From contig JAJDEK010000439.1 in NCBI GenBank assembly GCA_029259875.1, forward strand, positions 1-24,438: a stretch of 24,438 nt of DNA, given 5' to 3'. Source of the DNA: Planctomycetaceae bacterium. Lineage in GTDB: Bacteria; Planctomycetota; Planctomycetia; Planctomycetales; Planctomycetaceae. The notes beneath the pieces were generated by a model. That model did no database searches. It worked only from the letters and a program-made list of their open reading frames with translations, and was not told the DNA's origin. Shown one piece after another: positions 14,545-23,577 of this stretch. Position numbers and translations under genes: made by a program. Position 1 is the first letter of the stretch; every line of letters starts with the position of its first letter.

Positions 14545-16245
14545 ATGGGACTTAATGCAACGCTAGCAATGGCCAAGCAGTCGCTTGAGATATTCGGGAC
14601 TGGTATTCAAGTTGCCGGTCAGAATATTTCAAACGCAGGTACTCCCGGATATATCCGCGAAGAATTAGTGCTTAATGCGGCAGATCCGTTTCGACAAGGT
14701 GCGCTTGTTCTGGGAACCGGAGCACAAATCTCTGGAATCCAGCAACAAATTGACCTGTTCTTGGAAACGCGTATTCATTCAGCTAATACGGAATACTCCT
14801 CAATTCAGGAACGGAATCTGATTTATAAACAACTGGAGAGTGAGTTACGAGAGTTATCTGGTGGAGATCTTTCAACGGGGCTTAATGATTTTTTGGCGAC
14901 GATCAATAATGTAGTGAATCAACCCAATTCGATTCCCAATCGTGATTTTGTGATCAACGAAGCCGAGAAGTTCGCAACAGAAATTAGTTCACTGCGTTTA
15001 AGAGTCAATGAACTAAGAGAAGTCCAATCGGTCAATGTTGAAAATCTGGTGAAAGAAGCCAATGAGCTGATAGACACAATCGTCGATCTGAATCCCAAGA
15101 TTTCCAGGTTGGAGGCTTCGGGTTTATTACAAAGTGATGCTGGTGGATTGAGAACGCAACGATATACAGCATTGAATCGTTTATCAGAATTGGTTCCCGT
15201 TCGCTACCGAGAACGAAATGATGGTGCGATTGATGTTTTTACCGGTTCTGATTTTCTTGTTTTGGCGGGAACTTCTCAAAAACTGACATTGCAAACTGAC
15301 ACAGACAGAGGTGTCGTTGTACACGAAGTATTACTCTCACAGACCAATAGTACGATTTCACGCACCGGGGGAGAACTTAAAGGGATTGTCGAAGGACGGG
15401 ATGACATTCTAGGTGGGTTTGTTGATGAGCTCGATACTTATACTTCCAATCTGATTTTTGAGTTTAATAAAATTCATGCTTCGGGCCAGGGAACGGCTGG
15501 TTTCGAACAATTAACATCTGCATCACGCGCACTTGATCCTACTGTAACACTCAATTCCACTCAGTCCGGGCTGCCTTTTCAGGCTACACATGGTAGTTTT
15601 CAAATCAAAGTCACTAACAAAACAACTGGTCTTACAAATACTTCCACTATCAATGTCGACTTGGATGGGATTGGCGCGGATACCACTTTGAACAGTTTGT
15701 CAGCGGCTATCGGCGGTGTTGCCAATTTGAGTTCCACGGTGACAACTGATGGACATCTTACAATTAACGCAAGCTCTGACTTCGAGTTTCAATTTGCCAA
15801 TGATACGAGCGGCGCGTTGGCTACGATTGGGATCAATACTTTATTTATGGGTAGTAATTCCAATGACATTCAAATTAATTCTGTGATAAAACAGAATCAA
15901 CAATTTTTAGCAACAGGTCAGGGAGGAGGGCCTTCAGATGGTAGCAATGCTGTTTTATTAGCCGCGTTTGCCGAGAATCCCATCGGTGCTCTGGGAGGCA
16001 TTAATCTGGATGGCTACTATGAAAAAATTGTAGGGAATGTCGCACAGTCTTCTGCATCAGAGGCAGCGCTCTCTGAAGGAGCACAAGCCTTTAGAGAATC
16101 CTTGTTTGGACAACGTGAGCAGTTTTCCGGAGTCAGTATCGACGAAGAAACCATCAATGTATTAAAGTTTCAGCGTGCGTTTCAATCTGCTGCGCGACTG
16201 GTCAGTACAGTGGATGAACTATTTACTATTTTACTTAATATCTGA
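14545..16245 (+). CDS. flgK: Flagellar hook-associated protein 1, FlgK
   Basis: A 566-residue hook-filament junction protein. The D0 start, with QSLEIFGTGIQVAGQNISNA (residues 11-30) followed by GTPGYIREE, is diagnostic, as is the end INVLKFQRAFQSAARLVSTV followed by DELFTILLNI. The centre contains a beta-rich domain (about 330-430) with TSTINVDLDGIGADTTLNSL, resembling flagellin-IN-type modules. It is secreted through the flagellar channel and forms the first junction zone between hook and filament. It lies 65 bp after the flgN-like gene and 54 bp before flgL. No anomalies in frame or length. Confidence 0.95.
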   Translation: MGLNATLAMAKQSLEIFGTGIQVAGQNISNAGTPGYIREELVLNAADPFRQGALVLGTGAQISGIQQQIDLFLETRIHSANTEYSSIQERNLIYKQLESELRELSGGDLSTGLNDFLATINNVVNQPNSIPNRDFVINEAEKFATEISSLRLRVNELREVQSVNVENLVKEANELIDTIVDLNPKISRLEASGLLQSDAGGLRTQRYTALNRLSELVPVRYRERNDGAIDVFTGSDFLVLAGTSQKLTLQTDTDRGVVVHEVLLSQTNSTISRTGGELKGIVEGRDDILGGFVDELDTYTSNLIFEFNKIHASGQGTAGFEQLTSASRALDPTVTLNSTQSGLPFQATHGSFQIKVTNKTTGLTNTSTINVDLDGIGADTTLNSLSAAIGGVANLSSTVTTDGHLTINASSDFEFQFANDTSGALATIGINTLFMGSNSNDIQINSVIKQNQQFLATGQGGGPSDGSNAVLLAAFAENPIGALGGINLDGYYEKIVGNVAQSSASEAALSEGAQAFRESLFGQREQFSGVSIDEETINVLKFQRAFQSAARLVSTVDELFTILLNI

Positions 16246-16299
16246 TTAGAGCAAGGTTTTGATCAGATTCGTTTCAAAGTTCTTTTGGTGTAATGAACA

Positions 16300-18561
16300 A
16301 TGAGTATTGGTCCCATACTGCCAGGCCGTCTGCCTTCTACAATGCTCTCTGAAAGGTTGAAGGTTTCACTGAATGATAATGCTTTAGAATTAGCGAAACT
16401 TCAGCAGCAGGTATCGACGGGGCAGAAATTCACCTTAGCCAGTGAATCGCCTGGCGCAGCATTACGTACCATTATCATGCAGAGCTCGTTCGAACGTCAG
16501 CAACAGTATCAGACGAATGTCAACACCAGCGCCAGTTTATTGACGGCAAGCGAAGCTGCATTGCTTGGTGTAGGAGATGCATTGAATTCGGCGAAATCTC
16601 TATCGCTGTCAGGCATCGGTAATACAGTGACTGATGCCGAGCGGCTTGCGCTGGCCGATGAGATTGCATCTTTACGAACACAGGTTCGTAACATCGGCAA
16701 TACAGAGTTTCGAGGTCAATATCTTTTTTCTGGTAGTCAAACAGAAGTTGCTCCGTTTAAAGAATTGGCTAATGGACAGATTGTGTATGGGGGTGACACT
16801 CATCAGATTCAATCGTACCTCGGTTCACAAGTATTACTTGCAAACAACTTTGATGGGATTACGGCGTTTTCTGCTAGTACGCCCGAAGTCGGAGACGACA
16901 TCAATCCTGCATTGACTCTACAAACGAGAGTTTCCGATTTACACAGTGGCCGCGGTTTGAGTCTAGGTTCGCTTACAGTGACATTGGATAATGGAACTCC
17001 CCAGACACAAACGGTGGATCTTTCTGGCGCGGAAACAGTTCAAGATCTTAAGACGCTTTTAGAAAACGCGTTTGCAGCGGGGCCGTTGACTTTGACCGTC
17101 GATGTTGATCCCGCAAGTGAAAACGGTCTCCGCTTGACTCCTTCGGCTGGTGCAGTCGCTGTCTCAAATTTAGCAGGTTCCACTCTTGCTACCGACTTGG
17201 GAATTGCCAGTGCCGCGGTGGCTCAAGTAAACGGGACTGATATTGATCCGGGTATCACGCTGCAAACGACACTGTCTTCGCTCAATGGTGGCACAGGAAT
17301 CGGCACGACCATCGGTAAAGGATTGGTGATCAATAACGCTGGGAAAACGGAAACGATTGATCTTTCTACCGCGAATACGATTGAAGATGTGTTTAACCTG
17401 ATACGCACACTTGATCCGAATTTAAATCTCGGGATAAATAAAAATCAGAATGGATTAGCAATTTCTAGTCGCATTAGTGGTGCCGATTTTTCAATTGGTG
17501 AGAATGATGGTGGGACCAATGCAGCCGGTTTGGGAATTGCAACTTTTTCAGCAAGTACCCCGCTTTCCGAATTGAATTATGGGAGGGGCGTTGATGTTGA
17601 TTCTTCAAATCAACTACAAATCATTCGCCGTGATGGATCGACTATCGATATTGATCTGAGCGGTTCGGTTACCGTTCAAGATGTGATTGATAAGATCAAT
17701 GATTTCGAGACATTTGACGGGACCACTCTTCTGGCTGACTTGAATCTGGGACAGGGGGTTCCCGTTGGTGCGACAACACTGGATATTACCCGTAGAGATG
17801 CTTCGGTTGTTAATGTCAATTTGGCTGGTGATACTACTGTTCAAGACGTTCTGGATACCATCAACGCCGTTGATCCAGGCAATCTGGTTGCCAGTATTGA
17901 TCCAACAACAAACGCCATCCAGATCACTGATAATTCTGGTGCTGGGCCATTGAGCATTGCCAGTGATGTGGTTTCGGAAGCCCTGGGGTTGGCTGTCACT
18001 GAACCGGGAACAAATAATGCGATTCCGTTACAAGGGAATTTTATACCTATTCAGCTCCAGGCAGCACTCAATACTACAGGCAATGGCCTTACGATTTTTG
18101 ATGGATCGGGAACGGGGCAGTTGGAAATTCCTCCGATTGAAATTGCATTCGCACTAGGTATCGCTGGTGTGGAAGCCGGCAATGACCCTTTGGTCGGGCT
18201 GGTTGGCAAAGAGCCTAATCCTTTGGAATCCAAAGGAGTTTTGAGCCTGCTTTCCCGATTGGAAACTGGTTTGAGAAATGGCAATGATCAGGAGATAGAG
18301 CGGATCGGTGTTTTGATTGAGGTCGAAATCGGTAGGATGACTCGTCTCCGAGGTGATATTGGATCTCGTCTTAAAGTTCTGCAAGAGGCTGATAACCGAC
18401 TCAAAGATCAGGAAGTGGAACTCAAGGATTCAATTTCGAAGGAATTTGAAGTCGATCTGACTGAAGTGATTGTAGAAATCACTCAAAGGCAAACGGCCTT
18501 CGAAGCGAATCTTCAGGTTACCTCTCAAGCGTTACAATTGACGCTGCTGTCGTTTCTCTAA
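16300..18561 (+). CDS. flgL: Flagellar hook-associated protein 3, FlgL, enlarged with IN-type repeats
   Basis: A 753-residue FlgL, more than twice the enterobacterial size (about 317). The N-terminal coiled D0/D1 (residues 1-175, with LAKLQQQVSTGQKFTLASES and FRGQYLFSGSQTEVAPF) and the C-terminal helices (about 640-753, with MTRLRGDIGSRLKVLQEADN and ending LQLTLLSFL) are typical. Between them are four or five modules of the flagellin-IN type starting near residues 200, 315, 418, 476 and perhaps 580. Each has a line like LSELNYGRGV, a strand pair such as LQIIRRDGSTIDIDLSG and then TVQDVIDKIN. The modules should project outward from the junction. Whether they bind anything is unknown. It is the last gene of the flagellar operon here. 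Confidence 0.93.
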   Translation: MSIGPILPGRLPSTMLSERLKVSLNDNALELAKLQQQVSTGQKFTLASESPGAALRTIIMQSSFERQQQYQTNVNTSASLLTASEAALLGVGDALNSAKSLSLSGIGNTVTDAERLALADEIASLRTQVRNIGNTEFRGQYLFSGSQTEVAPFKELANGQIVYGGDTHQIQSYLGSQVLLANNFDGITAFSASTPEVGDDINPALTLQTRVSDLHSGRGLSLGSLTVTLDNGTPQTQTVDLSGAETVQDLKTLLENAFAAGPLTLTVDVDPASENGLRLTPSAGAVAVSNLAGSTLATDLGIASAAVAQVNGTDIDPGITLQTTLSSLNGGTGIGTTIGKGLVINNAGKTETIDLSTANTIEDVFNLIRTLDPNLNLGINKNQNGLAISSRISGADFSIGENDGGTNAAGLGIATFSASTPLSELNYGRGVDVDSSNQLQIIRRDGSTIDIDLSGSVTVQDVIDKINDFETFDGTTLLADLNLGQGVPVGATTLDITRRDASVVNVNLAGDTTVQDVLDTINAVDPGNLVASIDPTTNAIQITDNSGAGPLSIASDVVSEALGLAVTEPGTNNAIPLQGNFIPIQLQAALNTTGNGLTIFDGSGTGQLEIPPIEIAFALGIAGVEAGNDPLVGLVGKEPNPLESKGVLSLLSRLETGLRNGNDQEIERIGVLIEVEIGRMTRLRGDIGSRLKVLQEADNRLKDQEVELKDSISKEFEVDLTEVIVEITQRQTAFEANLQVTSQALQLTLLSFL

Positions 18562-18570
18562 TCTCATTCG

Positions 18571-18631
18571 TTCAGGTATTCCTGAGACATGCCTCATTCT
18601 GAGAAAAAAAGTGGCTTTTCTGTGCTTTTTT
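18571..18631 (+). terminator. Weak terminator candidates after flgL
   Basis: TCAGG-TATT-CCTGA (18572-18585) forms a short stem, followed by an A7G/CT6 pairing (18604-18611 with 18625-18631) that ends in a U-run. Neither is strong; together they may end the flagellar transcript. The remaining gap to rplM has no other clear element. Confidence 0.25.
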
Positions 18632-18842
18632 GTAGTCCAGCTCAAATTTTCCGTCTCACATAAGTTGAAGATGTGAGTTAAAAAGGTTACTGTTATCCGC
18701 TCCCCTGCGGTTGGTATGCGCTCATTTTGTCGGCGTTTTCTAATCGAATCGCGGAAGATTGACTACAATCTAACATGCCTTTTTGAAGTGCATATTGGCA
18801 TAAGTCTTTAATATTGAATCGTTTACGTTTGAGGAAATACCG

Positions 18843-19331
18843 GTGTCTACGACTAAAACTTATATGGCGAATGCAAAAACTATCGATCCCCAGTGGTTCG
18901 TTGTTGATGCAGATAACATGATTGTGGGGCGGCTTGCCACGAAGCTTGCTACTGTTTTAATGGGTAAGCACAAGCCAAGTTATACCCCTCATGTTGATAC
19001 CGGGGATTACATTGTTGTTGTAAACTGTGACAAGGTAAGGTTTTCTGGCAAATCACTTGCTCATGAAACACATCCCTATTTCTCGAAGAAGATGTTACAA
19101 AAGAGCTATCCCTCATATAGTGGCTATCCCAGTGGTTTGAAATTAGTAACCGCAGAAAAGAAGCTGGAACGTGGCCAATCGACTCAGGTCCTTTCTGAGG
19201 CTGTGCGGCGGATGCTCCCCAAAAATAAGCTGGGTCGTCAAATGTTGAAAAAACTCAAATTATTCGCAGGACCTACTCACGAACATCAATCACAAAAGCC
19301 TCAGGATATGCCAGAATATCTGCTGCCGTAG
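18843..19331 (+). CDS. rplM: Large-subunit ribosomal protein L13
   Basis: A 162-residue L13 of the 50S subunit. Typical stretches are WFVVDADNMIVGRLATKLAT (residues 19-38), MGKHKPSYTPHVDTGDYIVV (40-59) and the AVRRMLPKNKLGRQMLKKLK segment near 120-139. It starts with GTG at 18843, preceded by GAGGAA nine bases upstream; the next ATG, at codon 8, lies just before the conserved part and is an alternative. The tail of about 15 residues is slightly longer than in E. coli. It is followed after 77 bp by rpsI, the standard L13-S9 pair. Confidence 0.97.
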   Translation: MSTTKTYMANAKTIDPQWFVVDADNMIVGRLATKLATVLMGKHKPSYTPHVDTGDYIVVVNCDKVRFSGKSLAHETHPYFSKKMLQKSYPSYSGYPSGLKLVTAEKKLERGQSTQVLSEAVRRMLPKNKLGRQMLKKLKLFAGPTHEHQSQKPQDMPEYLLP

Positions 19332-19408
19332 AGCCTTAAGTTCAGTGAGCGAAAAATATAAACTTCTCTACTTATCCCTTTTTCAGAATTAAAAAGTAGT
19401 TAACTGTT

Positions 19409-19999
19409 ATGGAAAATGAGACTCCGGAAGAAGACACAACACAAGAAACGCCAGAAGTAGAAGCTGCTGAGCAAGCAGAGGCTGTAGCTTCAGAGGAAAC
19501 TGCTGATTCAGGCGTTCCGGAATTGACCTTGGGGTCTACTCTGGCTTCAGATGTTGAAGAAGAAGACGACATTGTTAAACCAGAACCGATCATTCGTGGA
19601 AAGCTGGATAAACATGGTGTCGCGATGGGAACAGGCCGTCGCAAGACCGCTGTAGCACGAGTTCGTGTTAAGTCAGGTTCCGGGAGTCTGACAATCAATG
19701 GGGTTTCTCTCGATGAATACTTCAGAGTAGAGCGAGACCGTCAAATGGTAGAGGCTCCTCTCAAAGCAACTGAGACATTTGGTAACGTCGATGTCTGGGT
19801 ACGCGTAAATGGGGGTGGGACGACAGGGCAAACGGGTGCGATCGTTTTAGGGATCGCTCGTGCTCTCGAAGCATATAATAATCAGTTCCACGAAACTTTG
19901 AGTGCCGGACGATTCCTGACACGTGATAGTCGTATGGTGGAACGTAAGAAGTTTGGTTACAAGAAAGCACGTAAGAGTTTTCAGTTCTCCAAGCGATGA
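19409..19999 (+). CDS. rpsI: Small-subunit ribosomal protein S9 with acidic N-terminal extension
   Basis: A 196-residue S9 of the 30S subunit; the usual bacterial length is about 130. The S9 core begins near residue 72 with MGTGRRKTAVARVRVKSGSG and ends with the basic tail KKFGYKKARKSFQFSKR that reaches the P-site tRNA. Residues 1-58 carry about 21 Glu or Asp and only one Lys (Lys57), rich also in Ala and Thr, so they should be disordered and very acidic. A later start at Met73 exists but has no ribosome site, so the extended form is preferred. It pairs with rplM and ends just before a strong terminator. Confidence 0.95.
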   Translation: MENETPEEDTTQETPEVEAAEQAEAVASEETADSGVPELTLGSTLASDVEEEDDIVKPEPIIRGKLDKHGVAMGTGRRKTAVARVRVKSGSGSLTINGVSLDEYFRVERDRQMVEAPLKATETFGNVDVWVRVNGGGTTGQTGAIVLGIARALEAYNNQFHETLSAGRFLTRDSRMVERKKFGYKKARKSFQFSKR

Positions 20000-20056
20000 T
20001 CTGCGTGTCGCTATTTTCAGACGACGCTCAAGTATGTTGTCTGTATGAAGTCATCG

Positions 20057-20097
20057 ACACCCTGACTGGTGACCTATTCCAGTTAGGGTGTTTTTTT
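20057..20097 (+). terminator. Strong intrinsic terminator after rpsI
   Basis: ACACCCTGACTGG (20057-20069) and CCAGTTAGGGTGT (20079-20091) form a 13-bp stem with one G-U pair and a 9-base loop, followed by a run of seven T (20091-20097). This is a textbook rho-independent terminator for the rplM-rpsI transcript. Confidence 0.92.
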
Positions 20098-20177
20098 GTA
20101 GTAATTTTCCGCTAATTTGCATCCGGTGATCATATTCGTTGAATTCATCAACATCTTGGAAGAAAGGGGCATGAACA

Positions 20178-21524
20178 ATGTATGGGCGATTATTGCTTCC
20201 GGAACTTCAAGTGCTGCTGGACGAAAATGATACAGAAGGAATCAAGGAATTTTGCGAAGCCCTCTATCCTGCGGTGACTTCAGAGATTTTAGAAGAGCTA
20301 GATAGTCAGGATGTCTGGCGTGTGCTTGCTTGTTGCGAATCTGAGAAGCAGGCCGAGATATTTCAGTTTCTGGCATTACCACAACAGATTGAAATTGTGG
20401 ACGTCATTGAGCGTGGCCCGCTTTCAAAACTGATTGAAGAGATGGCCCCCGATGACCGTGTCGACTTGTTATCACGTATGGATGACGAACGCGTCGAAGA
20501 GTTATTGCCGTTGATTGCACAAGCGGAACGGAGTGATATCCGTAAATTGCTTTCTTATCCGGAAGATAGTGCCGGCGCCATCATGACGACCGAGTACGCC
20601 TCACTACCAGAAAATATTTCGGTAGCACAGGCTCTGGAAAAATTGAGATTACAGGCACCAGATAGTGAAATTATCTCTTATATTTATGTCGTAGATGAAG
20701 GGCGTCGATTACAGGGAATTGTATCTTTGCGTGAATTGATTTTTGCCCGTCCCACGCGCCCTTTGTCAGAATTAACTAATCGAGATGTGATTTCTGTACG
20801 TGTGGAAGATGACCAGGAATTTGTAGCACAGCAAATGGCAAAGTATGACTTTGTAGCGATTCCCGTGGTTGATCGCCAAAATCAATTAGTTGGTATTGTG
20901 ACGCACGATGATGCCATCGATATTATGCAGGAAGAAGCGACCGAAGATACTTATCGGTTAGCGGCTGTGGAACCATTGGAGGACAGTTATCTCTCCACAT
21001 CATTGCGAACTGTAGTTCAGAAACGAGTTGGATGGCTGATTTTTCTACTAGTTCCCTCATTTTTAGCTGCGAAAGTTTTGCAGCATTACGAAGGAATTTC
21101 GGATAAGTATGAATGGCTGGTTTTATTCATTCCCCTCATTCTTGCCAGTGGTGGTAACGCCGGTTCACAGTCAGCGACTTTGATCATTCGGGCGATGGCG
21201 TTAGAGTCGAATATTGCGCAAGGTGATTTGACTGCTTTATTGCGTAAAGAACTGAAACTAGGCTTACTGTTGGGAGGCGTTCTCTCTTCGATTAGTTTTT
21301 TCATTGCCTGGGCTTTTACTGCTCACCTCATTCAGGCAACTGTGGTGGGATTGGCCGTTTTTTTAGTCGTGTTAATGGGCATCTCAGCAGGAGGCATGCT
21401 ACCAATGGGGTTCCGACGTTTGGGCATGGACCCGGCGTTAATGTCTAACCCTTTTATCACAGCACTAGTTGATATCCTGGGGCTGATTATCTACTTCCAG
21501 GTCGCCATGTATTTGGTAAGCTGA
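20178..21524 (+). CDS. mgtE: Magnesium channel/transporter MgtE
   Basis: A 448-residue MgtE, a dimeric inner-membrane Mg2+ channel gated by its cytoplasmic Mg2+-sensing part. Domains in order: helical N domain (about 10-125, with MDDERVEELLPLIAQAERSD), two CBS domains (about 130-255), a connecting helix and five membrane segments (about 285-446). The pore motif GGNAGSQSATLIIRAMAL near residue 325 and Asp432 in ITALVDILGL, at the place of the pore aspartate of the Thermus protein, are present. The start at 20178 follows AAAGGGG at good spacing. The 5' region after the rpsI terminator is only about 80 bases, too short for an M-box riboswitch. It is probably a single-gene transcript. Confidence 0.94.
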   Translation: MYGRLLLPELQVLLDENDTEGIKEFCEALYPAVTSEILEELDSQDVWRVLACCESEKQAEIFQFLALPQQIEIVDVIERGPLSKLIEEMAPDDRVDLLSRMDDERVEELLPLIAQAERSDIRKLLSYPEDSAGAIMTTEYASLPENISVAQALEKLRLQAPDSEIISYIYVVDEGRRLQGIVSLRELIFARPTRPLSELTNRDVISVRVEDDQEFVAQQMAKYDFVAIPVVDRQNQLVGIVTHDDAIDIMQEEATEDTYRLAAVEPLEDSYLSTSLRTVVQKRVGWLIFLLVPSFLAAKVLQHYEGISDKYEWLVLFIPLILASGGNAGSQSATLIIRAMALESNIAQGDLTALLRKELKLGLLLGGVLSSISFFIAWAFTAHLIQATVVGLAVFLVVLMGISAGGMLPMGFRRLGMDPALMSNPFITALVDILGLIIYFQVAMYLVS

Positions 21525-21550
21525 AACTCGTTCTGCTATGAGTTACGAGT
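21525..21550. repeat. Overlapping short inverted repeats between convergent mgtE and MutS-like genes
   Basis: ACTCGT (21526-21531) pairs with ACGAGT (21545-21550), and AACTC (21525-21529) alternatively pairs with GAGTT (21540-21544). They sit in the 42-bp gap between two converging genes. No U-run is present on either strand, so a terminator role is doubtful. Confidence 0.25.
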
Positions 21551-21566
21551 CTGGTGCCAAATGATT

Positions 21567-23414
21567 TCAGACCTGTTTTTTATCGGATTCGTTTTTCAGT
21601 GCTTTTAATTCAATGCCCATCATTTTCATCAATTCCAGGGCATTGCTGTGTTCGACGATACCTGGTTGCATTCGGTAATCAAATGTCATTTTGCCATCGA
21701 TGAGCTGGTCTTCAAAGTGCACGTTCTTCGCTTGATTGCCAAATTGTGCGGTAATTTCCGTTAATGCGAGATCGTGAGTCGTAACAATTCCAATGCCCCC
21801 CCGTTCAAGCAAGGTTTCGATAACACTCTGTGCTCCAATGCGCCGGTCATGAGAATTGGTGCCTTGCAGAATTTCATCGAGCAGAAATAAAACTGGCATA
21901 GGATGATCTGCCAAATGGACGACAGACGAAAGTCGGGCAACCGATTGATAAAACAGCGAGGCTCCCGCTTGTAGCGAATCCTGAACTCGCATCGCAGTTC
22001 CCGCTTGCATGGGTGAAACTGTTAAACGAGCCGCTCGAACCGGTGCGCCAGCCATTGCGAGAACAAAGTTCGTGCCAACCGTTCGCATCAATGTGCTTTT
22101 GCCCGACATATTAGAGCCACTGATCATGAGCAGGCGGTTTTCTGTATTGAGTGTTACATCATTGCGGACCACTTGATCCAGGGGGATCAGTGGGTGTCCC
22201 AATTCTGTTGCTTCCAAACGTGGGCCCGCCTCGGTTTCAATAATCTCGGGAAAGGGGTCTTCAGGATGTTCGTAAGCATACCCGGCGAGCGAGCAGAGTG
22301 CCTCGAACTCTCCGACGGCGGCGAGCCACTCGGGGCAGTGTGGTCCTATCTGCAATAGCCAGCGCTGAATGGCATAAACGTAATGAAAAGGGATTCCCAG
22401 CAAAATGGCTAAGGGGGCAGAAAACTGGTTGCGAAAACAGTTATTCAATCCCTGAATCTGTCGACGTAGTTGCGCAATACTTTGCGAAGGAGGAATCCCA
22501 TCTGTTTTTAATGCCGATACGATGGCTTTTAAATGCGGAGTATCAAATTGTCTTTGTTCAATCAGAGACAACACGTCTGAGAGTACGGATAAGCCGTTAC
22601 GAACTTCATCAGTTTGATTGAGTAATTCGCGGATTCGGGGTCCTATAAAAAATAACAAGCAGACTTGAATAATGATGGCCACACAAATGGGAGCGATGCC
22701 GGAATACGAAAGAAACCAACTGATGACAGTGCAGGCAGCAAAGATGCCCATCACAACCGAAGCCCATTGTAACAGGGCAGGAATTGCTGTCAGTGGTTGT
22801 TGAATCCACTCAGATAAATGTGTTTGCTCGATATCGTTATGGACTTCTGCTTCCAGTAACTCGAGTTCTTCACGAAAATCCAGCTCATTGCGAAGTTCCT
22901 CAACGGCCTGTTGTCGTTCTTTGATTTCTGTCGTTGAGGCGGGAGAGAGTAACCAGCGCGCCAATGTCTCTTCGCCCAGTTTTGTCCGTGCACTGCACAT
23001 AAGCTGAAAGAGTGAGCCGCGTCCCAGAAGATCCAGGTCACCAGCATACATGTGCTGAGGGTCAAAATATTCCTCACCCGTAGGGCGGACATCAATCCAT
23101 TGATCGTTCAAGCGATCAAGTGAAGTTCGGTAATACGCTTCTGCCTGTCGGGCTTGCTTCAAATGACGAACACAGCGTGCATGTAAAATGATCAGTAATA
23201 CAAATGCCAGAATCGGAATCCAGATCAACTGTAGGCTGAAAAGTTCCCAGATCGTAGATGCCATTAAGATCGCCACTGCGCTCAGAAATGCGAAACCTCT
23301 TAGGCTTGAAAAGAGATCACTTTTTTTGGCTAATGCTCGTACCTTATTCGTACGACTTTCGAGTCGTTGTTCGTATTCTGTTTGGGGGTTTTGCTTAGTT
23401 GGGGAAGGCTGCAT
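21567..23414 (-). CDS. Membrane-embedded MutS-family ATPase
   Basis: A 615-residue protein with a MutS-type ATPase (domain V) at its C-terminus. Walker A is GSNMSGKSTLMRTVGTNFVL near residues 430-449, Walker B with the next loop is VLFLLDEILQGTNSHDRR near 503-520, and TTHD near 545 is the sensor histidine motif. It has no mismatch-recognition N domain with the Phe-x-Glu motif. Instead there are two hydrophobic segments near residues 44-82 and two more near 212-255, suggesting a membrane-anchored form, followed by a helical lever/clamp-like region (about 265-400). Canonical MutS is about 850 residues and soluble. It belongs to the family of short MutS-related ATPases of unknown role; mismatch repair is not to be assumed. 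No clear ribosome site is seen. Confidence 0.85.
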   Translation of the reverse strand: MQPSPTKQNPQTEYEQRLESRTNKVRALAKKSDLFSSLRGFAFLSAVAILMASTIWELFSLQLIWIPILAFVLLIILHARCVRHLKQARQAEAYYRTSLDRLNDQWIDVRPTGEEYFDPQHMYAGDLDLLGRGSLFQLMCSARTKLGEETLARWLLSPASTTEIKERQQAVEELRNELDFREELELLEAEVHNDIEQTHLSEWIQQPLTAIPALLQWASVVMGIFAACTVISWFLSYSGIAPICVAIIIQVCLLFFIGPRIRELLNQTDEVRNGLSVLSDVLSLIEQRQFDTPHLKAIVSALKTDGIPPSQSIAQLRRQIQGLNNCFRNQFSAPLAILLGIPFHYVYAIQRWLLQIGPHCPEWLAAVGEFEALCSLAGYAYEHPEDPFPEIIETEAGPRLEATELGHPLIPLDQVVRNDVTLNTENRLLMISGSNMSGKSTLMRTVGTNFVLAMAGAPVRAARLTVSPMQAGTAMRVQDSLQAGASLFYQSVARLSSVVHLADHPMPVLFLLDEILQGTNSHDRRIGAQSVIETLLERGGIGIVTTHDLALTEITAQFGNQAKNVHFEDQLIDGKMTFDYRMQPGIVEHSNALELMKMMGIELKALKNESDKKQV

Positions 23415-23509
23415 TGGGTTAATGTTTTATCGAGAATGCCCATCTGGAAAAACTCACTTCTAACCTATTGAACGTTTCAATGCCAGCGTAAACAATGAGG
23501 AAATCTTAT

Positions 23510-23538
23510 TTGCAAAGAGTCTCCGTACAGTGTAAAAA
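23510..23538 (+). promoter_or_regulatory. Candidate sigma-70 promoter for the second amidohydrolase
   Basis: TTGCAA (23510-23515) and TAAAAA (23533-23538) are separated by 17 bases, and TG lies directly before the second box. Each matches four of six consensus bases. It is placed about 40 bases before the start at 23578. Confidence 0.3.
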
Positions 23539-23577
23539 CAGCAGGTATTTTCTTTGTTTATAGAGAGAAGCCTCAGC

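Noticed and set aside
20098..20177. M-box magnesium riboswitch before mgtE
   Set aside because: Only about 80 bases remain after the rpsI terminator and no suitable multi-stem fold is visible.
20171..20230. A 19-codon upstream frame overlapping the mgtE start
   Set aside because: Its ATG lies only two to three bases after the ribosome site, while the mgtE ATG at 20178 is at normal spacing and opens the conserved protein.
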